A DNA stretch of 64,000 nt, from the NCBI GenBank assembly GCA_036136335.1, contig JAYZQT010000032.1:1-64000 (forward strand), written 5' to 3'. Both the position numbers and the translations under genes were made by a program. This document shows positions 18,137 through 27,014 of this stretch, in pieces. Positions within the stretch are counted from its first letter, which is position 1, and each line of letters starts with the position of its first letter. The notes under the pieces were generated by a model. The model was not told where the DNA came from. It made no database searches and was given only the letters and a program-made list of their open reading frames with translations. This DNA comes from JAYZQT01 sp036136335. Its GTDB lineage: Bacteria > Pseudomonadota > Alphaproteobacteria > MPNO01 > UBA830.

Positions 18137-19018
18137 TTAGTTGGAATGCCGTTCGTGTGTTTCTCGATGCCAGACATATAGACCGCTTGCAATAACGATG
18201 GCCGTTCCAAGAATGGAATAGTTGTCCGGAATCTGTTTGAAAATGATCACGCTTATGATGGTAACCCATACAATCTGCGTATACTGGAACGGGGATAGCG
18301 TCGACACTGCGGTCACCTCGAACGCACGTATCAGAAGATAATGTCCAAACCCGAAAAGAGCACCCATGGCAACCATGATACCCCAAGAGACGAGGTCGGG
18401 AGATTTCCATACGAACGGTACTATGCAAGTCATTACAATCACGCCGACGGTTGAGGTCCAGAACAGGCTGGTCCTGGTATCCTCGGTTCGTCCGGCAATC
18501 CGTGTCATGATTTGATAGGCCGCATAGAAAATGGCTGTCAGTAAAGGTAGAACGGCCGCCCAGTGCATAACACCCAATCCTGGACGGATAATGATTAAAA
18601 CCCCTGCAAATCCGATGAGGATTGCCACCCAGCGCCGGGGACCTACTTTTTCGCCCAAAATTGGTATCGAGAGCGCAGTCACTAGTAATGGGGCGGCAAA
18701 GTTTATGGCGACCGCCTCGGGCATCGATAGATATATGAGCGCCGTGAAGAACGTAATTGTTCCAAGCATTAATACGATCGATCGCGCAATATGCAGAATT
18801 GGGCGGGATGTTTTCATCTGGTTTACAATGCCGGATCGCGAAAAAATTAATACGAAAACCACGGCGTGGAATAAGTAACGTGCCCAAACCACCTGAAGGA
18901 TGTCGTAGTCCTTTGAGAGCGCTTTCACACATGCTTCGCCCACACTGAAGAAGGCCACTCCTGAACAGAGTAACGTAATACCCAGCTTTGGATTTTGGAT
19001 TCTTGGCGCTACATCCAC
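18137..19018 (-). CDS. EamA/DMT family transporter
   Basis: A 293-residue membrane protein with two repeated EamA domains, each of about five hydrophobic helices. The first-domain motif (EACVKALSKDYDILQVVWARYLF) and the LLGxxxxFxxxxY-like pattern are typical of drug/metabolite transporters. It is the last gene of a minus-strand operon behind the MetE-like gene (19 bases apart). It may export an amino acid or a methylated product, but no ligand can be inferred. A 276-residue open frame on the same strand in another phase is a shadow. Confidence 0.9.
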   Translation of the reverse strand: MDVAPRIQNPKLGITLLCSGVAFFSVGEACVKALSKDYDILQVVWARYLFHAVVFVLIFSRSGIVNQMKTSRPILHIARSIVLMLGTITFFTALIYLSMPEAVAINFAAPLLVTALSIPILGEKVGPRRWVAILIGFAGVLIIIRPGLGVMHWAAVLPLLTAIFYAAYQIMTRIAGRTEDTRTSLFWTSTVGVIVMTCIVPFVWKSPDLVSWGIMVAMGALFGFGHYLLIRAFEVTAVSTLSPFQYTQIVWVTIISVIIFKQIPDNYSILGTAIVIASGLYVWHRETHERHSN

Positions 19019-19037
19019 GGGCGTCCGCCGGTTTGCA

Positions 19038-20153
19038 TCAGCCCCATACTTCCTCAGCTATATCGACTATCGCGCGCAGTTTTGCGACCTGATCCTTCAC
19101 ACTTATTGAATTGCCGATAGCATTCGACGAAAACCCACACTGCGGCGATAGGCAAAGCTGTTCTAAATCAACGTATTTGGATGCTTCCTCTATACGTCCA
19201 AGAATTTCGGTGCGGGATTCCATTTCGCCCCGCTTGGTCGTAAGCAGGCCAAGGACAATTTTTGGACCGCCTTTGGGAACAAATCGAAGGGGTTCAAATC
19301 CGCCGGCGCGGTCGTCGTCGTATTCAAGAAAGAATCCGTCGACCTTTGTGAGGTTAAAAACCGTTTCCGCAATGGTTTCGTACCCACCGGAAGCAAACCA
19401 CTGACTTTGCGCGTTGCCGCGGCACATATGGACGCAGACCGCCATGTTGTTAGGTCGAGCCGGGATTGATTTGTTGATTAGTTCCGAATAGATGGTTGGA
19501 AGCTTGTCGGGGTCTTCACCGAGTTTGCGTACTCCATCCCTCATGTTTTCATCACACAGGTATGCGAGGTTCGTATCGTCAAACTGAACATAACGGCAGC
19601 CTGCGGATGCCAGATCAGTTAACTCTTCACGGTATATCCTAGCCAGGTCAGAAAAAAATTCTTCTATTTCCGGATATGTGTCCCTGTCAATCGCGTCTCG
19701 TCCTCCCCGGAAATGGGTCATGGTTGGCGATGGAATTGTGATCTTTGGTGTTCGGTCAGTCAGTCCTTGCACCAGTTTGAAGTTCTCGATTTCCACACCT
19801 TCCGCAGGGCGCGATAATTTATCTGTGATGTAGGCAACGAATGGCGCCTTTTCAGGGTCGATGGAGTGACCTTCTGAGCCTTCTGGCATCCGGCGACGGA
19901 AGTCCACTCCGCCGATTTGGCTGAAAAAATCGAAATGGAAATTCTCGCGCCGATACTCACCGTCGGTAATGCCTTGCAGGCCTACATCCTCCTGCAATCT
20001 CACTACCCGCTCTATTGCTTCATTCTCTCTAATACGGAGTTCTTCTCTGGAAAGGGTGCCGGCCTTGTATAATTCGCGGGTATTCAGAAGTGATCGCGGT
20101 CGTTGCAAACTCCCAACGTGGTCAGCCCGGAATGGTCCTTTTAAATTACCCAT
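19038..20153 (-). CDS. MetE-like cobalamin-independent methyltransferase (core domain only)
   Basis: A 371-residue protein equivalent to the catalytic barrel of MetE, without the N-terminal half of full-length enzymes. Likely zinc ligands are visible: His and Cys in VHMCRGN, a Glu in FFLEYDDDRAGGFEPL, and the late Cys in CLSPQCGFSS. Full MetE moves a methyl group from 5-methyl-THF to homocysteine. Short core-MetE homologues like this one often have other methyl donors or acceptors. It is cotranscribed with a NIPSNAP gene (18 bases upstream) and an EamA transporter, not with methionine genes, so a catabolic or demethylating role is possible. Confidence 0.87.
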   Translation of the reverse strand: MGNLKGPFRADHVGSLQRPRSLLNTRELYKAGTLSREELRIRENEAIERVVRLQEDVGLQGITDGEYRRENFHFDFFSQIGGVDFRRRMPEGSEGHSIDPEKAPFVAYITDKLSRPAEGVEIENFKLVQGLTDRTPKITIPSPTMTHFRGGRDAIDRDTYPEIEEFFSDLARIYREELTDLASAGCRYVQFDDTNLAYLCDENMRDGVRKLGEDPDKLPTIYSELINKSIPARPNNMAVCVHMCRGNAQSQWFASGGYETIAETVFNLTKVDGFFLEYDDDRAGGFEPLRFVPKGGPKIVLGLLTTKRGEMESRTEILGRIEEASKYVDLEQLCLSPQCGFSSNAIGNSISVKDQVAKLRAIVDIAEEVWG

Positions 20154-20171
20154 ATTGAAGGTTCTACAGGC

Positions 20172-20495
20172 TTACTGAAGTATGGACATTGCCGTTGGCG
20201 CCAGACGGGTCACAATCATCGCTTCCCGGTCGAGCAAGGTAGAGAGGCGTGGGCTGATCTCGTTTTTCCAGACATCGCTCTCATAGACGGCTCGATATAG
20301 ATCTTCGCGCTGTTTTTCGCTCTCAAAACGCCGGATCCAGACATAAATATTGTCGTTCTCTTCACCACGGAAGCTGGCAGTAATGACCATTCCCTGGGCC
20401 ACCTGAAATGGAATGATTTCTTCCTGCATCACCTTAAGCCAATTTTCCATTTGGCCGTCCAGCACCTTATATTGCCGTAATTCGTAAATTGCCAT
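20172..20495 (-). CDS. NIPSNAP family protein
   Basis: A 107-residue dimeric alpha/beta-barrel (ferredoxin-like) protein beginning MAIYELRQYKVLDGQMENW and containing NIYVWIRRFESEKQRE, a typical NIPSNAP pattern. A strong AAGGAG site lies eight bases before the ATG. Family members are small enzymes or binding proteins of mostly unknown activity. It is the first gene of the operon with the MetE-like and EamA genes. Confidence 0.88.
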   Translation of the reverse strand: MAIYELRQYKVLDGQMENWLKVMQEEIIPFQVAQGMVITASFRGEENDNIYVWIRRFESEKQREDLYRAVYESDVWKNEISPRLSTLLDREAMIVTRLAPTAMSILQ

Positions 20496-20646
20496 TTTCT
20501 TCTCCTTTTGGATAAATCTAAATGTTTTATGAAGACCTTCACGTTCACTTTCTAAACAGCTTCATGTTTTTGGTGTGTCGAAATTGATTCGCATTCAGGA
20601 TAAAGGTTCTTGAACCAACGATGAAGCAGAGCGAAGAGGTATACGT

Positions 20647-20910
20647 ATGGTGCCTAATGCATATCCCATTCAACTGGAACCTGACCCTTTTGACCAGTAC
20701 CCTATAAGTGCCGGATTTAAGGTTGGAGACCTAATTTTTCTTTCGGGGCATGTTCCAATAGACATGAATGGAGAGCAGTGGAACTCCGATCGTTCCGATT
20801 TGGACATTCCATCTGTTGTTTCTTTTTCTGTAAGCAGCCATTTACAACCTCATTACGCCAAATCTGTGACAAAAGGTTGGTCTTGCGTGTTTTTGCCCAG
20901 ACAAAAATAA
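20647..20910 (+). pseudogene. Truncated RidA-like gene
   Basis: The first 45-50 codons encode a normal RidA-family N-terminus (PISAGFKVGDLIFLSGHVPI, DMNGE). After about 20790 the similarity stops, and the remaining frame to 20910 has no RidA character. No other frame nearby restores the lost two thirds, including the usual arginine and glutamate active-site region. I therefore read it as a gene fragment. It lies between the divergent NIPSNAP gene and tRNA-Pro. An intact RidA is present at 63.5 kb. Confidence 0.7.
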
Positions 20911-20927
20911 CCCCTATGAAAGAGGGT
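20903..20927 (-). terminator. Possible terminator of tRNA-Pro
   Basis: Read on the minus strand, ACCCT pairs with GGGGT (one T-G pair) around an 8-base loop and is followed by TATTTTTG. It begins about 30 bases beyond the tRNA-Pro 3' end. The stem is short, so support is moderate. Confidence 0.42.
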
Positions 20928-20955
20928 AAGGTCTATATCTCAACTCGTTAGCTAT

Positions 20956-21032
20956 TGGTCGGAGTGAGAAGATTCGAACTTCCGGCCCCTGCCTCCCGAA
21001 GACAGTGCTCTACCAGGCTGAGCTACACTCCG
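20956..21032 (-). tRNA. tRNA-Pro (anticodon CGG)
   Basis: A 77-base cloverleaf on the minus strand with encoded CCA. The acceptor arm CGGAGTG/CACTCCG is perfect, followed by discriminator A and CCA. The anticodon stem CTGTC/GGCAG encloses TTCGGGA, giving CGG. The T loop is TTCGAAT. The 3' end faces the truncated RidA gene. Confidence 0.96.
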
Positions 21033-21149
21033 ACCTTGACCGTGCCGGGTTATATCCTTCTGGGTACAGCCCTGCAAGCAGTTGAAGAACCACTGAATCC
21101 TTGCCTTTTCAACAAAATCCTTCACACTTCTATAGCCTCTCACAGTTAA

Positions 21150-22037
21150 TCAATATTTATCTGTCTGGCCAATTTCTTTTAGGTATTTCGCAATAGCCTG
21201 CAAATCGCCCAGACGCATTGAAGAAGTGTGCTCAATCACTTTAGCCATTTTGCCAGCAGCAACATCGTATTCCGGAGTGAAGCCGGTCAACAAATATTCA
21301 ACTATTTCTTCTTCTGTCCAATTCAAATCACGAGGTGCAATGCTCGGGATGCGTCCCTCGCCTAATGTGCTATCAGCACCAGACATCCACGCGTTCCGTT
21401 TGAGTCCACCTGTCAAATTTCGTGGCGTATGACACTCAGCACAATGTCCAAGCACCTCAACCAAATACCTGCCTCGTGTATTTGTTAGGGGTTTTACCCA
21501 ACCGGTTTTGTAGTTGATCAACTTCCATCCTGTGAGAGTCGATCTGATCCCAAACGGCCAGGAAACAACGTGTGATTTGTTTGGATTTTCGGTTGCTGGC
21601 AAAGTTTGCCAGAAGGTCCATAAATCGACGAGATCCTGATCAGTCATGAGCCGGTAACTGGTATACGGGAATATAGGATAGTAATGTTTTTTTTCTGGGC
21701 TGAGCCCCCTTCTCAAAGCGTTAGAAAAATCCTCCAATTTCCAATTTCCAATCCCATGTGTTTTGCTCGTCGAAATATTAGGTGCATAAAAGGTGCCAAA
21801 TTTAGTTTTAAATTCTTGACCGCCGGCAAGAACAAAATTGTCCTCGTCATTGGGGGCCGTGTGACAGCTTGCGCATCCAGCTGCCCTGAACACATAAAGC
21901 CCCCGTATTGGCTCGCCCGATATGTTTCCGAGGTGCGCATAATCAGTCTGCTCGGTCATTTCAAACCACCAGAGCCCGACCCCGAACGCTAAAAGCAAAA
22001 ATATCAATAGGAGATAGCACCTTCTTAGATGATACAA
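21150..22037 (-). CDS. Membrane-anchored diheme cytochrome c
   Basis: A 295-residue protein with an N-terminal hydrophobic anchor (residues 8-24) and two haem-binding motifs, CASCH (55-59) and CAECH (199-203, followed by TPRN). This double-domain layout, with segments such as FGTFYAPNIS, matches cytochrome subunits that accept electrons from periplasmic alcohol or sugar dehydrogenases. No dehydrogenase gene is adjacent; instead a cytochrome c' gene lies 41 bases upstream in the same orientation. Its partner is unknown. Confidence 0.9.
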   Translation of the reverse strand: MYHLRRCYLLLIFLLLAFGVGLWWFEMTEQTDYAHLGNISGEPIRGLYVFRAAGCASCHTAPNDEDNFVLAGGQEFKTKFGTFYAPNISTSKTHGIGNWKLEDFSNALRRGLSPEKKHYYPIFPYTSYRLMTDQDLVDLWTFWQTLPATENPNKSHVVSWPFGIRSTLTGWKLINYKTGWVKPLTNTRGRYLVEVLGHCAECHTPRNLTGGLKRNAWMSGADSTLGEGRIPSIAPRDLNWTEEEIVEYLLTGFTPEYDVAAGKMAKVIEHTSSMRLGDLQAIAKYLKEIGQTDKY

Positions 22038-22078
22038 ACGAAACTCCGAGGAAACTTCGGTGGCATCAGCTGTCTGCC

Positions 22079-22513
22079 TTAATCCTTATAGGACCGGTGA
22101 CAGGATCTACAGGAAGTTCCGATTGATTTCATGGCGTATTTTAGATCACCAATGCTAACGATACTTTTTGATAGCTCTGCAGATTTTGCCTCCAAATCCC
22201 TCGCCTTCGATGTGAAATCACTGAAATTAAGCCAGATCGCGGGGCTTGCCTCCGACTTTCGGACAGTTTCATTAGATTTAAATAATGCGGGGATCTGACC
22301 AGCGATTTTTGTAATCTGCTCTGTTATGGCCTTGGCCTTATTCGCGGTAAAAGGCTCAACGCCCTTCATCATGGAGCCAAGCGCCTTCATGTTTGTGGCC
22401 ATTTTCATCATTGATTGCATTCTTGCTTCAACAGCTTCGCTTCCAAGGTCTTGATGCGCAAATACGGAGGTCACAAAAATTGACAGGACAATGACTATTG
22501 CGAGTTTGATCAA
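22079..22513 (-). CDS. Cytochrome c' (class II)
   Basis: A 144-residue protein with a signal peptide (from IKLAIVIVLSIF to VFA) and the haem motif CRSCHRSYKD at its very C-terminus (Cys135, Cys138, His139), as in class II four-helix cytochromes c'. An AAAGGA site at 22521-22526 stands seven bases before a TTG at 22513, so I take this TTG rather than the upstream ATG as the start. Cytochromes c' bind NO or act in electron transfer. It is probably cotranscribed with the diheme cytochrome downstream. Confidence 0.88.
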   Translation of the reverse strand: MIKLAIVIVLSIFVTSVFAHQDLGSEAVEARMQSMMKMATNMKALGSMMKGVEPFTANKAKAITEQITKIAGQIPALFKSNETVRKSEASPAIWLNFSDFTSKARDLEAKSAELSKSIVSIGDLKYAMKSIGTSCRSCHRSYKD

Positions 22514-22874
22514 TTCTCTATCCTTTCGGAATCTGCACCTCAAGGTTATCTATGTCCTGTAGAGATATAAAGCACGATGATATGTGCTAACTACAAACCC
22601 GGTGGAAACTTTCAATTAATATAAAACTGGGACCAAAAGTAGCATGAATAATGCTGACGCAAACAATAACCAAATGCAAACCGAATAAGAGGTGACGCAA
22701 ATCATTGCGGGGGCAGTGCCGAGATCGAATTACCCTTATTCTAACCGGAACCCCGCGGCTATCGGTCTCCATCTGGCCACTGCAGCCGCGAGCATTTTGA
22801 AAACAACGCTATAGTTGACTCTAGTCCAACCTCGTCACAGTCTGCTCTTTCATCATCGACACAAGGCTCGCCAA
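22514..22874. other. Intergenic region between divergent cytochrome and CoA-transferase genes
   Basis: No gene was recognised. The part from about 22815 is open in the CoA-transferase frame but has no family sequence. The region should hold both divergent promoters, yet no clear promoter pair or hairpin was found. Confidence 0.35.
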
Positions 22875-24062
22875 GTGCCCGAACAGCCGCTTCCACTAAA
22901 CCGTTTTAAAGTGCTTGATCTCACGCGAGTCCGTTCTGGACCGACCTGCGTACGGCAGCTCGCGGACTGGGGGGCTGACTGCATAAAGATTGAAATACCG
23001 CCAGTAGCCAATATCAAGGAAGGTATTACCGGAGACCGAAACGGATCAGATTTTCAAAATTTACATCGTAACAAAAGGTCAATGACGCTGAATTTAAAAA
23101 CAGAAGAGGGAAGGGAAATTTTTCATAAATTGGTTGAGACCGCCGACGTTGTGGTCGAGAATTACCGCCCGGACGTGAAATACCGGCTTGGCTTGGATTA
23201 CGAGAAGCTCAGGGCGTTAAATCACCGTGTAATTCTGGCCTCCATATCAGGATTTGGACAGGATGGTCCTTATGAAAAAAGGCCGGGGGTCGATCAAATT
23301 GCCCAGGGGTTGGGTGGAATCATGTCTATCACTGGATTGCCGGGACACGGGCCGGTTCGCGTCGGCACGGCAATAGCTGATCTTTCTTCAGGTCTTTACT
23401 GTGCTATCGGCATTCTTATAGCGCTTCTGGAACGTGAGGTGTCGGGCGAAGGACAGTGGGTGCACACATCGTTGTTGGAATCTCAGGTATCCATGCTCGA
23501 TTTTCAGGCTGCTCGATGGTTACTTGGAGGTGAAGTGCCGCCCCAAGCGGGTAACAACCATCCGACCTCGATCCCTACTGGAGTTTACCCCTCCATAGAT
23601 GGACATTTTAACATCGCCGCGGGTGGACAGGAAATGTTTGAACGTTTGTGTTGCGCGTTGGATGCCGACGAGATCGGTAACAATCCGGACTACGCTACAG
23701 GTGAGCTAAGACGTGAGCATCGTGACGCGCTTAACGAGGAAATCGCGACTTATACCAAGACTAAGTATAGTGATGAATGGATCGAGATTTTGAACGACGG
23801 CGGTGTGCCCTGCGGGCCGATCAATACTGTTGACAAGGTTTTCGAGGACCCCCAAGTCAAACACCTTGGGCTCGCTGCATCGGTAAGATCGCGAAGCCAG
23901 AAAAAAATTAATCTTGTGGGACAGGCGGTAAACATGAGTCGCGCTTCGCGCGAGATTCGATCGGCGGCTCCCGCGCTTGGTGAGCATACTGATAAAATTC
24001 TTTCTGATCTCGGTTACACTTCCATCGAAATCAACAAATTTTACGCAAGTAATGTAATTTGA
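22875..24062 (+). CDS. CoA transferase, family III (CaiB/Frc-like)
   Basis: A 395-residue class III CoA-transferase from a GTG start at 22875, which has AAGG eight bases before it; 20 upstream codons from a TTG look non-homologous. The N-terminal LDLTRVRSGPTCVRQLADWGAD and the catalytic-Asp segment RPGVDQIAQGLGG (near residue 139) are typical of formyl-CoA, carnitine and succinyl-CoA:acid transferases. It moves CoA between carboxylic acids in the cytoplasm. It is followed after 16 bases by a crotonase, so the pair probably activates an acid and then processes its CoA ester. Confidence 0.9.
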   Translation: MPEQPLPLNRFKVLDLTRVRSGPTCVRQLADWGADCIKIEIPPVANIKEGITGDRNGSDFQNLHRNKRSMTLNLKTEEGREIFHKLVETADVVVENYRPDVKYRLGLDYEKLRALNHRVILASISGFGQDGPYEKRPGVDQIAQGLGGIMSITGLPGHGPVRVGTAIADLSSGLYCAIGILIALLEREVSGEGQWVHTSLLESQVSMLDFQAARWLLGGEVPPQAGNNHPTSIPTGVYPSIDGHFNIAAGGQEMFERLCCALDADEIGNNPDYATGELRREHRDALNEEIATYTKTKYSDEWIEILNDGGVPCGPINTVDKVFEDPQVKHLGLAASVRSRSQKKINLVGQAVNMSRASREIRSAAPALGEHTDKILSDLGYTSIEINKFYASNVI

Positions 24063-24078
24063 AAACAAGGGACTTAAC

Positions 24079-24891
24079 ATGACCGACGCTGCAAAAATTC
24101 AATCAACGCCGGGCAAGATGGTATCCCGTAAGGGGGATGGCGTCGGTTGGATGATCTATGATCAGCAGGCAAAGTACAACGCGGTCACCTACGACATGCG
24201 TCGCGCCATTCCCGAAATCCTGCAAAATTTCCAAGATGATGATGATGTGCGTGTTGTAATTGTCTGTGGTGCTGGCGAAAAGGCGTTTATCTCTGGTTCT
24301 GACATCTCCCAATTCGGTGATAAACGTTCCTCTGAAGACGCACGAAAAATGTATGATGAGGCCTCCGAACAGGCCAGCACAGCGATGGATGTGTTTCCCA
24401 AGCCGATGATTGGTATGATTCATGGTTACTGTCTGGGGGCGGGCGTTCTTACCGCGATGTTGTGCGATTTTCGGATCGCGGCTGAAAATGCGCAATTCGG
24501 CGTGCCACCTGCTAAACTTGGATTGGGTTTTGGGTATGGAGGGGTGGATAACCTAGTCAAATTGATAGGGCCGTCCTATGCGGCAGAGATGCTGTTTACG
24601 GGCAACCGTTACACTGCTGAGGATGCGTTTCGGATGGGTCTTGTCAATAAGGTTGTGCCCTTTGTGCTGCTGGAAAGAACCGTTCTCGACCTCGCCGAGA
24701 CGATTGCCAATAATGCCCCGCTCACTTTAAGGTCAGTCAAGACATCAATTCGAAACACTCAGCTGGATCAAAGCGAGCGGGAGATGGAGATAGTTCAGGG
24801 GCAAATTGATGCGTGTTTTGAAAGCGAGGACTATCAGGAGGGTCGCAGAGCCTTTATGGAAAAACGAAAACCGCTTTTCAAAGGGCGATAG
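24079..24891 (+). CDS. Enoyl-CoA hydratase/isomerase family protein, atypical active site
   Basis: A 270-residue crotonase-fold protein with the oxyanion region FISGSDISQF (near residues 70-79) and GYCLGAGVLTAM (117-126). In classical hydratases two glutamates add water. Aligned by eye, here they are Leu124 (in GAGVLTAM) and Pro144 (in FGVPPAKLG). It is therefore unlikely to be an ordinary enoyl-CoA hydratase. Crotonases without these residues act as decarboxylases, isomerases, hydrolases or ring enzymes. It follows the family III CoA transferase by 16 bases and converges on the prenyl synthase gene. Confidence 0.87.
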   Translation: MTDAAKIQSTPGKMVSRKGDGVGWMIYDQQAKYNAVTYDMRRAIPEILQNFQDDDDVRVVIVCGAGEKAFISGSDISQFGDKRSSEDARKMYDEASEQASTAMDVFPKPMIGMIHGYCLGAGVLTAMLCDFRIAAENAQFGVPPAKLGLGFGYGGVDNLVKLIGPSYAAEMLFTGNRYTAEDAFRMGLVNKVVPFVLLERTVLDLAETIANNAPLTLRSVKTSIRNTQLDQSEREMEIVQGQIDACFESEDYQEGRRAFMEKRKPLFKGR

Positions 24892-24904
24892 TAGCGGTTA
24901 ATCC

Positions 24905-25927
24905 CTAGTAGTTACGACCAATAGCAAATTCCACAGCCTCAAATAGTGCTGACTTAATTTTGCTTTCCGGGAACGTTTCTAGGGTTTGGCATGCCTTCCT
25001 GCCGTAATCACGGGCCCGTTCGATTGTTTTTGCGAGAGCCCCTGTGCGCTCAAGCATGGCAACGGCGCGTCGAAAATCGCCCTTCTGCTGCTCGAGATCT
25101 TCCAAAGTCCTGCGCCAGAAACCTTTTTCTTCTTCGTTGCCGACATTGAACGCCAAAACCACCGGTAGGGTAATTTTTCCATCACGAAAATCGTCTCCGA
25201 CGGACTTTCCGAGGGTTGCCTGACGAGCAGAGTAGTCGAGTACGTCGTCTACCAATTGGAATGCCATGCCGATGTTATGCCCAAAAGCATGGAGTGCCTT
25301 CCATTCCGCCTGCGGGCGATCGGCAACTACCGCGCCAATTTCGCACGCAGCAGCGAATAGCTTTGCTGTTTTTGACTGGATCACTTCCAGATAGTTATCC
25401 TCCGTAGTTTGCGTATCATTGGCGGTAACCAATTGCAGGACCTCACCCTCGGCGATTATCGATGAGGCCTGTGACAGAATGCGTAAGACATTAAGATCTC
25501 CATCCTGGACCATTAACTCAAAACCACGACTAAAAAGAAAATCGCCGACGAGTACACTCGATTTGTTTCCCCACAATGCGTTGGCACTGGCCGCTCCGCG
25601 GCGAAGATCACTTTCGTCGACGACATCGTCGTGGAGTAAAGTGGCCGTATGGATAAACTCTACACAAGCAGCAAGACCAATATGCCGGTTGCCTTGGTAG
25701 CCGCACATTCGGGCCGAAGCCAGTGTCAGCATTGGTCGCAGTCGTTTACCACCGGCGCCTATAATATGTCCGGCTACCTGTGGAATGAGAATCACAGGGC
25801 TTTCCATTCGGTTAATGATGGTCTGATTGACCTGTTGGATATCGCTTTGCGTCAGTTTTGTCAGGGTTTCGATGGAGGGGCTTGGACGCTCCTGCCGTTT
25901 CCGGTTGAGATCTATTACGACACTCAC
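24905..25927 (-). CDS. ispB: Polyprenyl diphosphate synthase (ubiquinone side chain type)
   Basis: A trans-prenyltransferase of about 340 residues that extends farnesyl or geranyl diphosphate with IPP. Both aspartate-rich motifs are present, DDVVD (residues 100-104) and DDVLD (227-231), and GGKRLRPML near residue 60. The frame continues 22 codons upstream, but a GTG at 25927 with GAGG five bases before it gives a protein that starts where relatives start. Long-chain (octa- or decaprenyl) specificity is inferred from length and similarity. It is divergent from the methyltransferase gene, the usual alphaproteobacterial arrangement. Confidence 0.92.
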   Translation of the reverse strand: MSVVIDLNRKRQERPSPSIETLTKLTQSDIQQVNQTIINRMESPVILIPQVAGHIIGAGGKRLRPMLTLASARMCGYQGNRHIGLAACVEFIHTATLLHDDVVDESDLRRGAASANALWGNKSSVLVGDFLFSRGFELMVQDGDLNVLRILSQASSIIAEGEVLQLVTANDTQTTEDNYLEVIQSKTAKLFAAACEIGAVVADRPQAEWKALHAFGHNIGMAFQLVDDVLDYSARQATLGKSVGDDFRDGKITLPVVLAFNVGNEEEKGFWRRTLEDLEQQKGDFRRAVAMLERTGALAKTIERARDYGRKACQTLETFPESKIKSALFEAVEFAIGRNY

Positions 25928-26183
25928 ATTATCCTCGATTCCTGAGGTGTCAGTTTCACAACGGGAACATAGCGCGGCAAGGCGGCCGGTCAAGTTCGTG
26001 ACAACGTAAAAGCCTGGCTCCTATCCAGGTTAAGGATTTTTATAATCTTGTGTTTGGCGCTTGTGTAATTAAAAAATTTAAATATCGAGAGGTTTGTTCT
26101 AGAAGGGGACACGCGCAAATAAAGCGCCGTCGCTGCAAAGTGCTTTCGGGTGGTTTATACTCGTATCCTGGAAATGCAGAGCG

Positions 26184-27014
26184 GTGGGCACGCTACAAAG
26201 GCTGAGAGTGGGGTGGATTGGTTTGTCTGTAGAGATTTTAACGGCTGGTCAGACAGTGGACTTATTTCTCGGCGGGCAGATAAAAATCTGCCAACCCGCT
26301 AGAGGATATAGGGCCGCGATAGACCCCGTAATTCTTGCAGCGTCGCTTGATGTAAAAGTTGGTGACAGGGTGCTGGACGTTGGTGCAGGCCACGGTACTG
26401 CGGCGATATGTCTCGCACACCGAGCACCCGATTGTACGGTGGTTGGTATCGAAATTCAGTCCGACCTTGTGAAACTCGCCAACCATAATGCGTCGTTGAA
26501 CGGATTTTCGTCTAGGGTTGAGGTTATGGCTGGTGATTTGATGCGGCCGCCGGTTGCGGTGGGCCTAGGGGATTTTGATCACGTAATGGCAAATCCACCA
26601 TATTTAATCTGCGAAAATCGAAAGGCCGCTCAAGAACAGGTATCGAGTAGTTCAAATTTTGAGGGGGAGGCGGCGCTTGCTGACTGGTTTGAGTTCATGC
26701 TGCGCATGGTCTGCCCCAAAGGTATAATAACATTGATCCATCGGGCAGACCGTCTCGATGAGTTGTTATCCCTTATGTTTAGGAGGGTGGGGGAGATAGT
26801 AGTTTTTCCGCTTTGGCCTAGATACGGTGTGGCCGCCAAGCGTGTTCTTGTCAGCGCGCGTAAAGGCGTTCGAACGCCGATGACGGTTTCTGCGGGGCTA
26901 GTAATGCACGAAGAAAGCGGCAACTTTACTCCGGTAGCTGAAAAGATACTTTGTGGTGGTTCCAATCCGATGGGTACGCCCACGAAACGTGATATAAGGT
27001 TCCATGACCTTTGA
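26184..27014 (+). CDS. TrmN6-like N6-adenine tRNA methyltransferase
   Basis: A 276-residue class I SAM-dependent methyltransferase. The SAM loop VLDVGAGHGTAAICLA lies near residues 63-78, and the catalytic ANPPY motif of N6-adenine/N5-glutamine enzymes near residue 137. The family (COG4123) includes TrmN6, which modifies A37 of tRNA-Val. The GTG start gives 13 extra residues compared with an in-frame TTG, so the exact start is uncertain. The stop overlaps the S49 peptidase start by 11 bases. Confidence 0.88.
   Translation: MGTLQRLRVGWIGLSVEILTAGQTVDLFLGGQIKICQPARGYRAAIDPVILAASLDVKVGDRVLDVGAGHGTAAICLAHRAPDCTVVGIEIQSDLVKLANHNASLNGFSSRVEVMAGDLMRPPVAVGLGDFDHVMANPPYLICENRKAAQEQVSSSSNFEGEAALADWFEFMLRMVCPKGIITLIHRADRLDELLSLMFRRVGEIVVFPLWPRYGVAAKRVLVSARKGVRTPMTVSAGLVMHEESGNFTPVAEKILCGGSNPMGTPTKRDIRFHDL

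Noticed and set aside
18102..18932. 276-residue open frame on the minus strand
   Set aside because: It overlaps the EamA transporter in another phase, is rich in His, Arg and Cys without any domain, and the transporter frame has clear membrane helices.
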